A DNA stretch of 64,000 nucleotides from Bacillus aquiflavi (GCF_019915265.1 NZ_CP082780.1:1798001-1862000), one strand, 5' to 3'. Numbered from the stretch's first letter, positions 26,886-35,667 are shown. Notes: generated by a model not told the origin, from the letters alone. Numbers and translations are program-made.

Positions 26886-27983
26886 ATGAGGAAAATTCTT
26901 ATTTTGCCATTTTTACAAATGCCATCAGGTCATCACCAAGTTGCAGATGCACTTAGCACGTATTTAAAAGCGATCGATAATCGTTTAGAAATAAAAAAAG
27001 TGGATATTTTTCATTATACGTCCCGCTTAGCTGAGCAAGCTTCTACTTATCTATATTTAAAAGCAATCAAGCTTATGCCATCAGTATACGGTTTACTATA
27101 TAGGTATAATGCATGCCGCGTTTATGAAACGAATAAACGATATTTTTTCTATGAACAACTGTTTTTAAAAAGGATGAAGAAACTAATCGTACAGGAAAAT
27201 CCAGATATCATTATTTGCACCCATTGCCTTCCTTCTTACTTATTGAATCTTTTAAAAAGGAACGGATATTTGTCAGTTCCTGTTATCAATGCATATACGG
27301 ACTATTTTATTAATACAGTATGGGGAATAAGTGATATTGACCTCCATTTGGCGCCAAGTGACGAAATGAAGCATTTTTTGGAAAGCCGGGCTGTTTCCCC
27401 TGAAAAAATAGCGGTAACAGGGATTCCTGTTCATCCGCACATCACTCAAAAAATGCGGAAAATTGTTAAAAAGGTTTCACCTTTTCATGTGTTAGTGTCG
27501 GGTGGTCATTTAGGGGTAGGATTAGTGGAAAAGCTTTTTGACGTAACGAATTTATCGGGAAAAATAAAATATTTTGTTTTGTGTGGAAAAAATCAAAAAC
27601 TATTCCGAAAAATAACAAGCTTTCACACTTCTATTCTCGAGCCGATTTCCTATATATCATCGAGACCAGAAATGAACAGGCTTTATGAGCAAATGGATCT
27701 CGTCTTATCAAAGCCTGGCTGGATTACAATTAGCGAATGCTTTCAAAAAGAGCTCCCACTGTGCCTTCTTAAAGCTTTACCTGGTCAAGAGGAGTGGAAT
27801 CGTCATTATTTACTGAAAGAAAAACTTACGATCCCAATAGTAGGAGAACAAATGGAAAAAAGCCTGCTTTTATTCCTTGAGGATGAAAAGGCAAAGCAAC
27901 AATTTCAACAACGGCTCTCAGCTTATGTTAGCGAGCTTGAGAACATCAATGTCGTTTTACAGGAGTTTCTTATCAAGCATTAA
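26886..27983 (+). CDS. MGDG-synthase/UgtP-type glycosyltransferase (YkoN-like)
   Basis: 365 residues, GT28 family with an N-terminal MGDG-synthase domain: 'ILILPFLQMPSGHHQVADAL' (glycine/His acceptor region), 'NPDIIICTHCLPSYLL', 'VPVINAYTDYFINTVWG', 'VTGIPVHPHI'; C-terminal donor site 'HVLVSGGHLGVGLVEKLF' and 'VLSKPGWITISECFQKELPL'. Enzymes of this group transfer sugars to diacylglycerol to make glycolipids. ATG at 26886 is preferred to an upstream TTG because the family starts with 'M-x-x-ILIL'. Divergent from the YkoP-like gene; with it and the YkoQ-like phosphoesterase it forms a probable lipid-modification locus. Confidence 0.8.
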   Translation: MRKILILPFLQMPSGHHQVADALSTYLKAIDNRLEIKKVDIFHYTSRLAEQASTYLYLKAIKLMPSVYGLLYRYNACRVYETNKRYFFYEQLFLKRMKKLIVQENPDIIICTHCLPSYLLNLLKRNGYLSVPVINAYTDYFINTVWGISDIDLHLAPSDEMKHFLESRAVSPEKIAVTGIPVHPHITQKMRKIVKKVSPFHVLVSGGHLGVGLVEKLFDVTNLSGKIKYFVLCGKNQKLFRKITSFHTSILEPISYISSRPEMNRLYEQMDLVLSKPGWITISECFQKELPLCLLKALPGQEEWNRHYLLKEKLTIPIVGEQMEKSLLLFLEDEKAKQQFQQRLSAYVSELENINVVLQEFLIKH

Positions 27984-28015
27984 AAAGGGGGGCAAAAGCT
28001 TGTCGTGCCCTTTCT
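27984..28015. terminator. Terminator-like hairpin after glycosyltransferase
   Basis: AAAGGGGGGCA / TGCCCTTT stem with an imperfect loop, right after the YkoN-like stop and facing the end of the convergent small helical gene. Confidence 0.5.
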
Positions 28016-28029
28016 CATCAACGATCATA

Positions 28030-28362
28030 TTAGGCAAAGCTATTAATAAAGTGCCCCCACATCATGTTTGTTCCCATCGTCATATGATAGAGCTGCATAA
28101 TTCTGTCTTCCGCGGCTGCTTGTGCTTTTCCGCTAGCATTATTTGCGAGCTGTCTTTTAATTTGAATAATTTCATCCTCTAAGTCAAGCAGTTTATAATT
28201 TTTCAATAAGGTTGAGCGAAAATCATCTATTTCACTTTCTATTTTCGCTTTTATGGCTTTTTCTAAGTCTTTCATTTGTTGACGCCTTAGCTCTCCTTCT
28301 CTTGCAATTTCTTGCATCCTTATTCTATCTTCATCAGTTAATCCTAAAATTGACATAGACAT
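28030..28362 (-). CDS. Small helical partner protein of the lipase
   Basis: 110 residues, almost entirely charged alpha-helix ('RIRMQEIAREGELRRQQMKD', 'LLDLEDEIIQIKRQLANNAS') with no membrane segment and no signal peptide. The start ATG overlaps the end of the lipase gene by 29 bases, with AAGGAG 9 bases upstream, so the two are translationally coupled. Small helical proteins encoded beside type VII secretion substrates commonly pair with the helical export domain of the effector; that is the inferred role. No known family is claimed. Confidence 0.65.
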   Translation of the reverse strand: MSMSILGLTDEDRIRMQEIAREGELRRQQMKDLEKAIKAKIESEIDDFRSTLLKNYKLLDLEDEIIQIKRQLANNASGKAQAAAEDRIMQLYHMTMGTNMMWGHFINSFA

Positions 28363-29596
28363 GAATATGTTCTCCTTTCTTTTTTTTTAATAACCAACTG
28401 GCCAACTGTTGATCTTTTTTAATAAAATCATCAGCCATTTTATTTAAATTTTCTTGCACTTCTAACGCATTTTTTTGTAAACCATCTAACGCTTCGAGTA
28501 AAGCCTCTCTTGCTCTTGTATCATAAAACTGTGGACCATTACCTGTCACCGATATCGCTAATTTATTTATGATTGACTTAACATCTGACAGTTGCAATTT
28601 GTCATAATAAGTACCAATTTTTCCTTCAAAATGACTTTGAATACTTTTAATCGCTTGATCATGAGTTTCCTGAAACATCTCAATTTCATTTAAAGACATC
28701 TTTATTGTATGATGTAAATCATCTGCTTTTCCGGCTAATTCCCTCATCGTATCAGGTGTAACTAATATTTCACCGTCTGCTAAGAAAAGATGACTAAAGT
28801 TCACCAATTTATGATTGCCTAGCCAAAAGCTTTCATTATTGACGAGATGTTGAATTCCGACTTGTGGAAAGCGGTCATTCAATGTTCCAAACGTATCACT
28901 CGGATCAGTATAATCAATTGTATTATTTCGGAATAACCCTTCATCAATTTGTTTTTGAATGTCTTTTGGAAGCATGCTGTATACATTTGGTGCAGCAAAT
29001 GTCGTCGTTTGCCTTATAAATGGTTTTCCTGCAAAAGTAGCCATTACTCTTACATAAGTAGCAAGTGCTCCACCTAATGAATGCCCAGTCGTATCAATCG
29101 TTGCATTAGGGAAATCCCTTCTTACTTCTTCAGCAAACTGCGTCGCGACATCAAAAGAATTTTTCAATTCTTTCTGTTTTGCATTATTCATCGTTGGTAT
29201 ATTAAGGTTTCCTTTTATAGAGTATGAATATCCGGCTGTTTCCTTCATAGCTCTAGTTTCTGAAGGAGGTCGATTACCATTTAAAACCAAATAATTACCA
29301 TCTGTATCCACCCAATCTTGTAATTCCTGTGACCCTCGATAGGCAATGACAATTTCATCGCCTTTTTTAAATGCAAGTGCTTGGGTGTCAGTTTCTTTAT
29401 CATCGAGAACTCGGACAATCTCCCTTTTTTCATTAATATCTGGTGCTACAGGAACTTTTAATTTGTACTCTATTTGACCAGTATTAATATGCTTGATATC
29501 TTTAACTCCGCCCCCTGTAAGCTCCTCTATACTATAGTAGGATTTATCCGACATATGCCAATAAGTCATATCTGTTAGTTTTTTATCGTGTTTCAT
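28334..29596 (-). CDS. Class 3 lipase with helical C-terminal tail (putative reverse-arranged T7SS effector)
   Basis: 420 residues. N-terminal ~270 residues are a class 3 lipase: 'IVIAYRGSQELQDWVDTDGN' (oxyanion region), nucleophile elbow 'TTGHSLGGALATYVR' with Ser173, 'TTFAAPNVYSML', 'IDYTDPSDTFG' (candidate acid Asp), and 'LGNHKLVNFSHLF' (candidate catalytic His). From about residue 275 to the end the protein is amphipathic helix ('LHHTIKMSLNEIEMFQETHD', 'ALLEALDGLQKNALEVQENL') resembling LXG/WXG-type export domains, placed at the C-terminus. No signal peptide is present. This order, toxin first and helical domain last, is that of the S. aureus T7SS lipase TslA. Coupled to a small helical partner; divergent from two DUF1433-like genes that may be immunity proteins. 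Confidence 0.75.
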   Translation of the reverse strand: MKHDKKLTDMTYWHMSDKSYYSIEELTGGGVKDIKHINTGQIEYKLKVPVAPDINEKREIVRVLDDKETDTQALAFKKGDEIVIAYRGSQELQDWVDTDGNYLVLNGNRPPSETRAMKETAGYSYSIKGNLNIPTMNNAKQKELKNSFDVATQFAEEVRRDFPNATIDTTGHSLGGALATYVRVMATFAGKPFIRQTTTFAAPNVYSMLPKDIQKQIDEGLFRNNTIDYTDPSDTFGTLNDRFPQVGIQHLVNNESFWLGNHKLVNFSHLFLADGEILVTPDTMRELAGKADDLHHTIKMSLNEIEMFQETHDQAIKSIQSHFEGKIGTYYDKLQLSDVKSIINKLAISVTGNGPQFYDTRAREALLEALDGLQKNALEVQENLNKMADDFIKKDQQLASWLLKKKKGEHIHVYVNFRIN

Positions 29597-29683
29597 TGGA
29601 AAATTTCCTTTCTAATTCCTATTTATTGTAATATATTTATAATATAATATATTAGGAATATTCCAACAGGGAGATTGAAATAA

Positions 29684-30037
29684 ATGAAAAAAAAGTTAAT
29701 TTTTATTTTAATAGGTCTATTTATTTTAATTGGAGGTTATTTAATGATTGGCGAATAAAAAAAAATACAGTTAGTTAAAGAAGCGCAAAAAAAAGCAGAA
29801 GATATTGTTTATCGTAACTATGAAGGGATTAAAAAGGTAACTATCAATAAAGAATATTATAAAATTACCCCAATGGGTGGGCTTTCCGTTGGAGGCCATG
29901 TCAATGACGATAAAAGCCTAACCTTTAATATTGGATTTCAAATTGAAAAAGACGGATTAGGAAAGGCTACTTCTATATTTATACCAAATGACTTTCCTAC
30001 CGAAAAAAAAGAATGTGAAAATAAAATTTGTCAATAA
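29684..30037 (+). pseudogene. DUF1433-like secreted protein, copy 1, with in-frame TAA
   Basis: ATG with GGGAGATTG upstream opens a signal-like segment (MKKKLIFILIGLFILIGGYL) which ends at TAA (29756-29758). The same frame then continues for about 92 codons as a DUF1433-like domain: 'QLVKEAQKKAEDIVYRNYEG', 'ITPMGGLSVGGHVNDDK', 'FPTEKKECENKICQ'. The TAA is followed by nine A residues in total. There is no ATG close to the domain start, so without readthrough or slippage only a 24-residue peptide is made. The tandem second copy has TAA at exactly the same place. Divergent from the lipase gene (87-base gap); immunity function is a guess. Confidence 0.65.
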
Positions 30038-30097
30038 AAATGAATTAGATATGGGTTCCCTTAAACGGCAAGTTGATTACTTTTAAAAGGTGACTTT

Positions 30098-30453
30098 ATG
30101 CGAAAGACAATTCTTTATATTAGCCTTGTGGTTGTTGTATTGGTTGGAGGATATTTATTAATCGGCGAATAAAAAAAATACAGTTAGTTAAAGAGGCGCA
30201 AAAGAAAGCAGAAGATATTGTATATCATAACTATGAAAGAATTAACGAAGTATTTATTGATAAAGAATATTATCAAATTACTCCAATGGGTGCCCTTATG
30301 GTAGGTGGACATATCAACGGTAATGATAAATTGTTCTTTAATATTAATTTTAATATATCTAAGAACCAAGTAGGCAAAGTCACTTCCATAGTTGTTAACC
30401 CTAAAGAATTTCCGTCTGAAAAAGAGGAATGTAAAGATAACTTTTGCCAGTAA
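30098..30453 (+). pseudogene. DUF1433-like secreted protein, copy 2, with stop plus frameshift
   Basis: ATG (AAAAGGTGA upstream) opens MRKTILYISLVVVVLVGGYL, stopping at TAA (30170-30172) after 'LIGE', exactly as in copy 1. The A-tract here is eight rather than nine, so the following domain ('QLVKEAQKKAEDIVYHNYER', 'ITPMGALMVGGHINGND', 'FPSEKEECKDNFCQ') is in a different frame from the signal segment. The mature domains of the two copies are about 60 percent identical by eye, so this is an old tandem duplication with both copies retaining similar coding constraint in the domain. Confidence 0.65.
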
Positions 30454-30692
30454 GGAACTTTATCATCATCCTTTTTGAAAGATATGTTAATCATTCACTA
30501 TGAGAGGACGTGATCAAACCGTCCTCCCGCATCATTATATACTATTCTCCAATATTCTTTCCAACTGGTGCTTTTTCCAAAAATCTCTTCCCTTTCTATG
30601 CTCTGCTTTAGAAGTCTCACGTCTAATAATTAGTACTTTCATATAATGATTTTTTGAAAATATTAAAACATACCTTTCCCACCAATGAGACC

Positions 30693-32612
30693 TTAATGGC
30701 TGCGTTCTTTTATTTGTTGGACTATTTTTTTCCTAAAGCTTTCAAATGGCACGATGTCTGATTGTTGTTTCCCGTATTTTCTCACATTTACTTTATTTTC
30801 TTTCACTTCACTATCACCAAGCACAAGCATGTATGGGTTTTTTTGCATTTGCGCTCGTCTTATTTTATATCCTAGTTTTTCATTACTTTTATCAATTTGC
30901 ATTCGTATTCCCACTTGCTTTAGTTTCGCTTCTATCTTTACACAGTAGTCTATGTGAACTTGTGAAACAGGGATTATTTGCACTTGCATCGGTGCGAGCC
31001 AAACCGGAAAAGCACCAGCAAAATGTTCGATTAAAATGCCTAAAAATCGATCAATTGATCCGTAAATCGCACGATGAATCACTACAGGACGAACCTTTTC
31101 GTTATTTTCATTAATATAAGTTAAAGCAAACTTTTCCGGCATTTGAAAATCAAGCTGGATCGTTGCACATTGATGACTCCGTTTTAAAGCATCTTTAATA
31201 TGAAAATCAATTTTTGGTCCATAAAACGCTCCGTCCCCTTCATTTATCTCGTAGTTTGTTTGTAAATTGTAAAGTACATTTTTTAATGCTCTTTCAGATA
31301 TCTTCCACAGGTTGTCATCACCTAATGAATTTTTTGGACGAGTCGAAAGCTCTACCGTATATTCAAAGCCAAAAGTGCGATACGCTTCGTCAATGAGATG
31401 AAATATTTGGGTCATTTCACTTTCAATTTGATCTTCGCGAACGAATAGATGTGCATCATCTTGGCAAAATGTCCGGACTCGGAGCATACCATTTAAAGCA
31501 CCACTATATTCATGACGGTGAACTTGACCGAACTCCGCGAAACGAATCGGTAAATCTCGATAGGAGTAAAGGTTGTTTTTGAAAATGAGCATATGACCTG
31601 GACAATTCATCGGCTTCAGCGCAAATTTTGTTTGATCGACTTCAGAAAAGTACATATTTTCACGATAATGATCCCAGTGGCCCGACTGCTCCCATAGCCG
31701 TTGATTCATCATAAATGGAGTGCGAACTTCATCATACGAAGCTTTGCTTTGCAGTTCACGTGAAAAGTTTTCTAACTCATTTCTAACGATTTGTCCTTTC
31801 GGTAAGTAAAATGGCATTCCCGGTGCTTCCTCAGAAAACATAAACAGCTCTAATTGTTTCCCTAGCTTACGATGATCTCGTTTTGCTGCTTCCTGCAAAA
31901 ATTTCACATACTCATTTAAATCCTTTTCCTTTTTAAAAGCGACTCCATAAACTCGTTGAAACACTTCATTTTCACTATTTCCCCGCCAATAAGCCCCTGA
32001 GACACGAGTTAATTTAACTGCTTTTATAAAACGAGTAGACGGAAGATGCGGACCGCGACAAAGATCTATAAATTCGCCTTGTTGGTAAAGAGTTATTTTT
32101 TCATCTTTTGGAATGTCCTTTAGTATTTCTAGCTTGTATCGCTCCCCTTTTTCCTTAAATCGTTTTTCAGCTTCTCCATAAGAAACTTCAATTCGGTTAA
32201 TTTTTAAGTTTTCATTTATAATGCGTTCCATCTCTTTTTCAATGGCAAGTAAGTCATCTGCAGTAATCCTATGTTCTAGCTTTAAATCATAGTAAAACCC
32301 ATCTTCAATGACTGGCCCAATACCTAATTTTACATCCCGATAAAGTCGCTTTACTGCTTGTGCCAATACATGTGCGGCAGAATGCCTTAAAACATGCAAT
32401 CCTTCTGGCGCATCTAAAGTTAAAATCGAAACCTCCGCATCCCGTTCTAGCTTGTAGCTTAAATCTACCAGTTGTTCATTTACCTTTCCGACAACCGCCT
32501 TTTTTCTTAAATTAGAACTTACAGATGCTGCAATCCTTTCAACTGTAATACCTTTCGAAAACTCCCCTACTTTTCCATCCGGAAATTGAATGTTAATTAA
32601 TTTTTCACTCAT
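30693..32612 (-). CDS. thrS: Threonyl-tRNA synthetase
   Basis: About 639 residues, the full length for bacterial ThrRS. Domains in order: TGS ('INIQFPDGKVGEFSKGITVE'), editing domain with 'HVLRHSAAHVLAQAVKRLYR' (HxxxH) and 'LCRGPHL', catalytic class II core with motif 2 'FAEFGQVHRHEYSGALNGML' and 'RTFCQDDAHLF', zinc ligand region 'ALKPMNCPGHMLIF', motif 3 'VIHRAIYGSIDRFLGILIEH', and the anticodon-binding domain. Start is 'MSEKLINIQFPDG' at 32612 (AAAGGAGTG upstream); the in-frame sequence before it lies in the T-box terminator. Expression is controlled by two upstream T-boxes. Confidence 0.95.
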   Translation of the reverse strand: MSEKLINIQFPDGKVGEFSKGITVERIAASVSSNLRKKAVVGKVNEQLVDLSYKLERDAEVSILTLDAPEGLHVLRHSAAHVLAQAVKRLYRDVKLGIGPVIEDGFYYDLKLEHRITADDLLAIEKEMERIINENLKINRIEVSYGEAEKRFKEKGERYKLEILKDIPKDEKITLYQQGEFIDLCRGPHLPSTRFIKAVKLTRVSGAYWRGNSENEVFQRVYGVAFKKEKDLNEYVKFLQEAAKRDHRKLGKQLELFMFSEEAPGMPFYLPKGQIVRNELENFSRELQSKASYDEVRTPFMMNQRLWEQSGHWDHYRENMYFSEVDQTKFALKPMNCPGHMLIFKNNLYSYRDLPIRFAEFGQVHRHEYSGALNGMLRVRTFCQDDAHLFVREDQIESEMTQIFHLIDEAYRTFGFEYTVELSTRPKNSLGDDNLWKISERALKNVLYNLQTNYEINEGDGAFYGPKIDFHIKDALKRSHQCATIQLDFQMPEKFALTYINENNEKVRPVVIHRAIYGSIDRFLGILIEHFAGAFPVWLAPMQVQIIPVSQVHIDYCVKIEAKLKQVGIRMQIDKSNEKLGYKIRRAQMQKNPYMLVLGDSEVKENKVNVRKYGKQQSDIVPFESFRKKIVQQIKERSH

Positions 32613-32636
32613 AACAAAAAACACTCCTTTAAAATA

Positions 32637-32885
32637 TAAAAAAACGCACCTATCCCTAAAAAGGGACGAGTGTGTCATACCCGTGGTTCCACCCAATTTT
32701 CCATAAGAAAAAACATTTATAGCTCTGTACCTGTAACGTAGCGTAGACGGTATTGGATACTAAAAAAATTCCCCAATACAGCTCAGGAGGTGGTAAATTA
32801 TTTCCCTAAGTTAGGAAGATCACAGCTATCCTTCCCTCTCTGTAAACCGTAAAAATAATTCATGTCCTCTTCATCGCAATTATTT
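32637..32885 (-). promoter_or_regulatory. Threonine T-box leader, gene-proximal copy
   Basis: The T-box antiterminator sequence is TGGGTGGAACCACG on the minus strand (32682-32695). Stem I begins with AGAGAGG (K-turn region) near 32843-32850. The specifier loop shows TTTACCACC before TCCTGAGC, giving ACC, a threonine codon. A terminator stem (32645-32657 with 32662-32674, GCACCTATCCCT against AGGGACGAGTGTG) with a T-run sits just before the thrS ribosome site. Uncharged tRNA-Thr is expected to stabilise the antiterminator. Confidence 0.9.
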
Positions 32886-32898
32886 TTTAAATTAAAAA

Positions 32899-33135
32899 AA
32901 CACATCCATCCTAAAAAAAGGGACAAATGTGTTATCATTCGTGGTTCCACCCAATTTCCCATAAGCATAAAACACTTATGGCTCTTGTGCTGTAACGTAG
33001 CGTAAGACGGTACTGGATACTAAAATTCCCCAATACAGCTTAGAAGGTGGTAAGCTACTTTCCTGCGTTAGGAAGATTTCAGCTATTCTCCCCTCTCTGT
33101 AAACCGTAAAAAGTAACTCATGTCCTCATCAATGC
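32899..33135 (-). promoter_or_regulatory. Threonine T-box leader, promoter-proximal copy
   Basis: Second complete T-box: T-box sequence TGGGTGGAACCACG (32940-32953), stem I AGAGAGGGGAG near 33091-33101, specifier loop CTTACCACCTTC giving ACC (Thr), and its own terminator (AACACATCCATCC 32899-32911 against GGGACAAATGTGTT 32920-32933, then a T-run). About 75 percent identical to the downstream copy by eye. Two leaders in series sharpen the response to tRNA-Thr charging, as known for tandem T-boxes such as B. subtilis thrZ. Confidence 0.9.
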
Positions 33136-33611
33136 CGATTTAAAATTAAATTATCATATATCTTATAATAAACGATCATAAACCGCAATACTTTTATTTT
33201 AAACTTTTATAAGTTAACGAAGGTCGTTCCATAAATCTTCATGCTAATGAAACAACTAACAATTTAATCAATTATTTTGTACTGTCAAATAATAGTATGA
33301 CTGAGACTGAAGTAGTTATGGAGTTGAGATAAATAACTATAAAAGGGAATCGGGGGGGGAAAACATAACAATAATATATATGTCAAGTAAGATAATTATT
33401 CCTTTTTTAATGATCAAAATTTATATTCTTTCACGTAAATTTGAGTTACAATAATGCACGTTTTAACAAAATGAAAAATTTCAGTGCTATAATCCCCAAT
33501 CCTGCATTAAAACTTCACCTTAAAAGAATGAAAAAAAAACCCATTAATCTTGAACTGATCAGGCGAATGTCGCATACCTTAATAATGATATTTTACTAAG
33601 GGGTTGAAAAA
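33136..33611. other. Intergenic stretch between thrS leader and ymaF
   Basis: AT-rich; must contain the divergent thrS promoter and the ymaF promoter. A G8 run occurs near 33351-33358. No gene or structured RNA is recognised. Confidence 0.35.
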
Positions 33612-34034
33612 ATGCAGCAACAAGGATTTATGCAGCAGCCGGTTTATCATGCATTTCCAGTTCCGCATCCATTTACAAACGGAGTTAACTTTAATGGGGT
33701 TGAAACAAGAAACCAAATGCAAATGTCGATGGATACAAGTAGGGTAAGTATCCATACGCATGGGCATAGCGGTGCTACTACGTGTCAAGATGGTCATGTC
33801 CATTTACACCCTGGGGTAACTAGTAAGGCAATTGAAACTGAAAGAGGTCATGTCCATAAAATATCAGGAAATACAACGTTCGATGATGGACACATTCATT
33901 TTTATGAGGCTTACACTAGCCCCCCTATTCCTTTACCTAATGGATACCACACTCATTATGTCGAGATTAGAACAACTGAAAATGATGGTCACATTCATAT
34001 AATTAAAGGTTTTACAGAACCATCTAAAAGTTAA
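33612..34034 (+). CDS. ymaF: YmaF family histidine-rich protein
   Basis: 140 residues. After a Gln/Met-rich start, it carries repeated His-box units: 'HTHGHSGATTCQDGHVHLHP', 'RGHVHKISGNTTFDDGHIHF', 'NGYHTHYVEIRTTENDGHIH', about 20 His in all, spaced as G-H-x-H. This is the YmaF family of Bacillus, of unknown function; the regular G-H-(V/I)-H motifs suggest metal binding (Zn, Ni or Cu). Start ATG with AAGGGG. No signal peptide. Not in an operon. Confidence 0.85.
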   Translation: MQQQGFMQQPVYHAFPVPHPFTNGVNFNGVETRNQMQMSMDTSRVSIHTHGHSGATTCQDGHVHLHPGVTSKAIETERGHVHKISGNTTFDDGHIHFYEAYTSPPIPLPNGYHTHYVEIRTTENDGHIHIIKGFTEPSKS

Positions 34035-34074
34035 GATCAAATCGTATGGATAAATAAAATGCAAGACTAATATA

Positions 34075-34115
34075 CTAAAGGTCTAATTTCTATTAAAAAA
34101 TTAGATCTTTAGCAT
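34075..34115 (+). terminator. Hairpin after ymaF
   Basis: CTAAAGGTCTAATTT / AAATTAGATCTTTAG stem with one mismatch and a 7-base loop, 40 bases after the ymaF stop; lacks a clean T-run immediately after. Confidence 0.5.
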
Positions 34116-34692
34116 GGTCTCTAATTTTTTATTAACTATAGCCATCGGTACGATTCATGTCATTGCAGCATCCGCACTTACACCCATCCTACCACATATG
34201 TTTGCCGCCTCTTCATTCAAATACAAAAGTAGGTAGGTCTTTTCTGTACTTGAATGAAAATGTCTAATGTTCAACTTACAACCTCTACATAGTATATACG
34301 TTCGTATTCAGAGCATGGAATCCCCATTGGCTAATGAGTTTTTTGAAGTTAGAGAATATATCAATATATTTATAGATTTCTTTTTTTCCTGTTCTTTCGT
34401 TTTTATTTAGGATCTTTCTTTAGTACACCGTGGAACGATTTTATACAAGCATTGTCACTACTCCTTTTCTACTATTTTTATATCCAACCTATTTGTATGA
34501 TTTTCTGCTACACATATCATTGAATACCCTTCCTTTTCAAATTATCCAAATATTACGTAAAAAATATTATTCAATTATTATCAGGTCATCACTCTCATTT
34601 TTCTCTGCATGAAAAAGAACAACATGATTTTAGATGACAACGAGGCTGTTATAAACGATAATAAAGTTAAAGTGCTAGTCTGGAGGAGACAA
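34116..34692. other. Intergenic stretch without recognised gene
   Basis: AT-rich with scattered short open frames lacking ribosome sites. I see nothing that I can name. Confidence 0.35.
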
Positions 34693-35598
34693 ATGAAGAT
34701 CGTTATTGCTGGTGGTTCGGGATTTATCGGACGTAAATTAACTAATATCCTTCTTAGTAAAGGGCATGAAATTGTCATCTTAACAAGGAAAGATAAGAAA
34801 TCATCAGGAAATGTGTCATATGTAAAGTGGCTCGAAAAGGGTACTTCCCCTGAAAGTGAACTAAAAAATGCAGATGCATTGATTAACTTAGCAGGTTTTT
34901 CAATAAACGATGGAAGATGGAATGCAAACCATCAAAAACAAATTTACGACAGTCGAATGGCAGCGACAGACGAGTTATTCAGAATCATTTCGCTACTGGA
35001 TAAAAAGCCTTCTGTCCTCATTAATGCGAGTGCAATCGGCATTTATCCAGCATCAAAAAGTGCTATCTATACAGAAGATTCAGTAGAAACAGCAAACAAT
35101 TTTCTCGGTAAAACTGTTTATGACTGGGAAAACAAGGCGAAACAAGTAGAAGCACAAGCAATTCGCGCAGTCTTTATGCGATTCGGTGTTGTCCTCGGCA
35201 ACGAAGGCGGAGCACTCCCGCTTATGGCATTACCATATAAATTGTTCGTTGGCGGCACAGTTGGTTCAGGTGAACAATGGGTGTCTTGGGTGCATGTGAT
35301 GGATGCTGTACGAGCGATCGTATTTGCGCTTGAAAATGACAACCTGCGCGGACCTGTCAATGTCACATCACCTTCTCCAGTACAGATGAAGGATTTCGGA
35401 AAAACGATCGGTTCTGTTTTGCATCGTCCACATTGGTTTCCTGTCCCTTCATTCGTCATGAAATTAGTGCTTGGGCAAAAAAGTGCACTCGTTCTAGAAG
35501 GACAGCTCGTTATCCCTAAAGTGTTAAAAGATGAAGGATTTCAATTCAAATTCCCTTCACTCAACTCTGCTTTAACGGATTTACTTACAAAAAAGTAG
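34693..35598 (+). CDS. yfhF: NAD-dependent epimerase/dehydratase, TIGR01777 type (YfhF)
   Basis: 301 residues. SDR-type Rossmann domain 'MKIVIAGGSGFIGRKLTNIL' with GGSGFIG, then 'NLAGFSINDGRWN', 'INASAIGIYP' and the C-terminal DUF1731 region 'VPSFVMKLVLGQKSALVLEG' and 'VIPKVLKDEGFQFKFPSL', which defines the YfhF/SulA-homologue group. The catalytic Tyr-x-x-x-Lys is replaced as in the family ('YPASKSA'). Substrate unknown. ATG at 34693 follows GGAGGAG; the frame extends 28 codons further upstream to an ATG without a ribosome site. Confidence 0.88.
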   Translation: MKIVIAGGSGFIGRKLTNILLSKGHEIVILTRKDKKSSGNVSYVKWLEKGTSPESELKNADALINLAGFSINDGRWNANHQKQIYDSRMAATDELFRIISLLDKKPSVLINASAIGIYPASKSAIYTEDSVETANNFLGKTVYDWENKAKQVEAQAIRAVFMRFGVVLGNEGGALPLMALPYKLFVGGTVGSGEQWVSWVHVMDAVRAIVFALENDNLRGPVNVTSPSPVQMKDFGKTIGSVLHRPHWFPVPSFVMKLVLGQKSALVLEGQLVIPKVLKDEGFQFKFPSLNSALTDLLTKK

Positions 35599-35667
35599 AG
35601 AAAGTAAGAGGCTGACCCAAATGAGCAAATAATAAAAATCGAAAATCAAAAATGTTGATATATCAGT

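Noticed and set aside
30184-30494. Minus-strand open frames across the DUF1433 copy 2
   Set aside because: Antisense to a domain that matches copy 1; low-complexity translation and no ribosome site.
33579-33803. Minus-strand His-rich frame over ymaF
   Set aside because: It is the complement of the His-codon repeats of ymaF.
33612-34034. CRISPR or DNA tandem repeat at the His-box units of ymaF
   Set aside because: The repetition is at protein level with variable codons and spacing; no CRISPR repeats or cas genes anywhere in the window.
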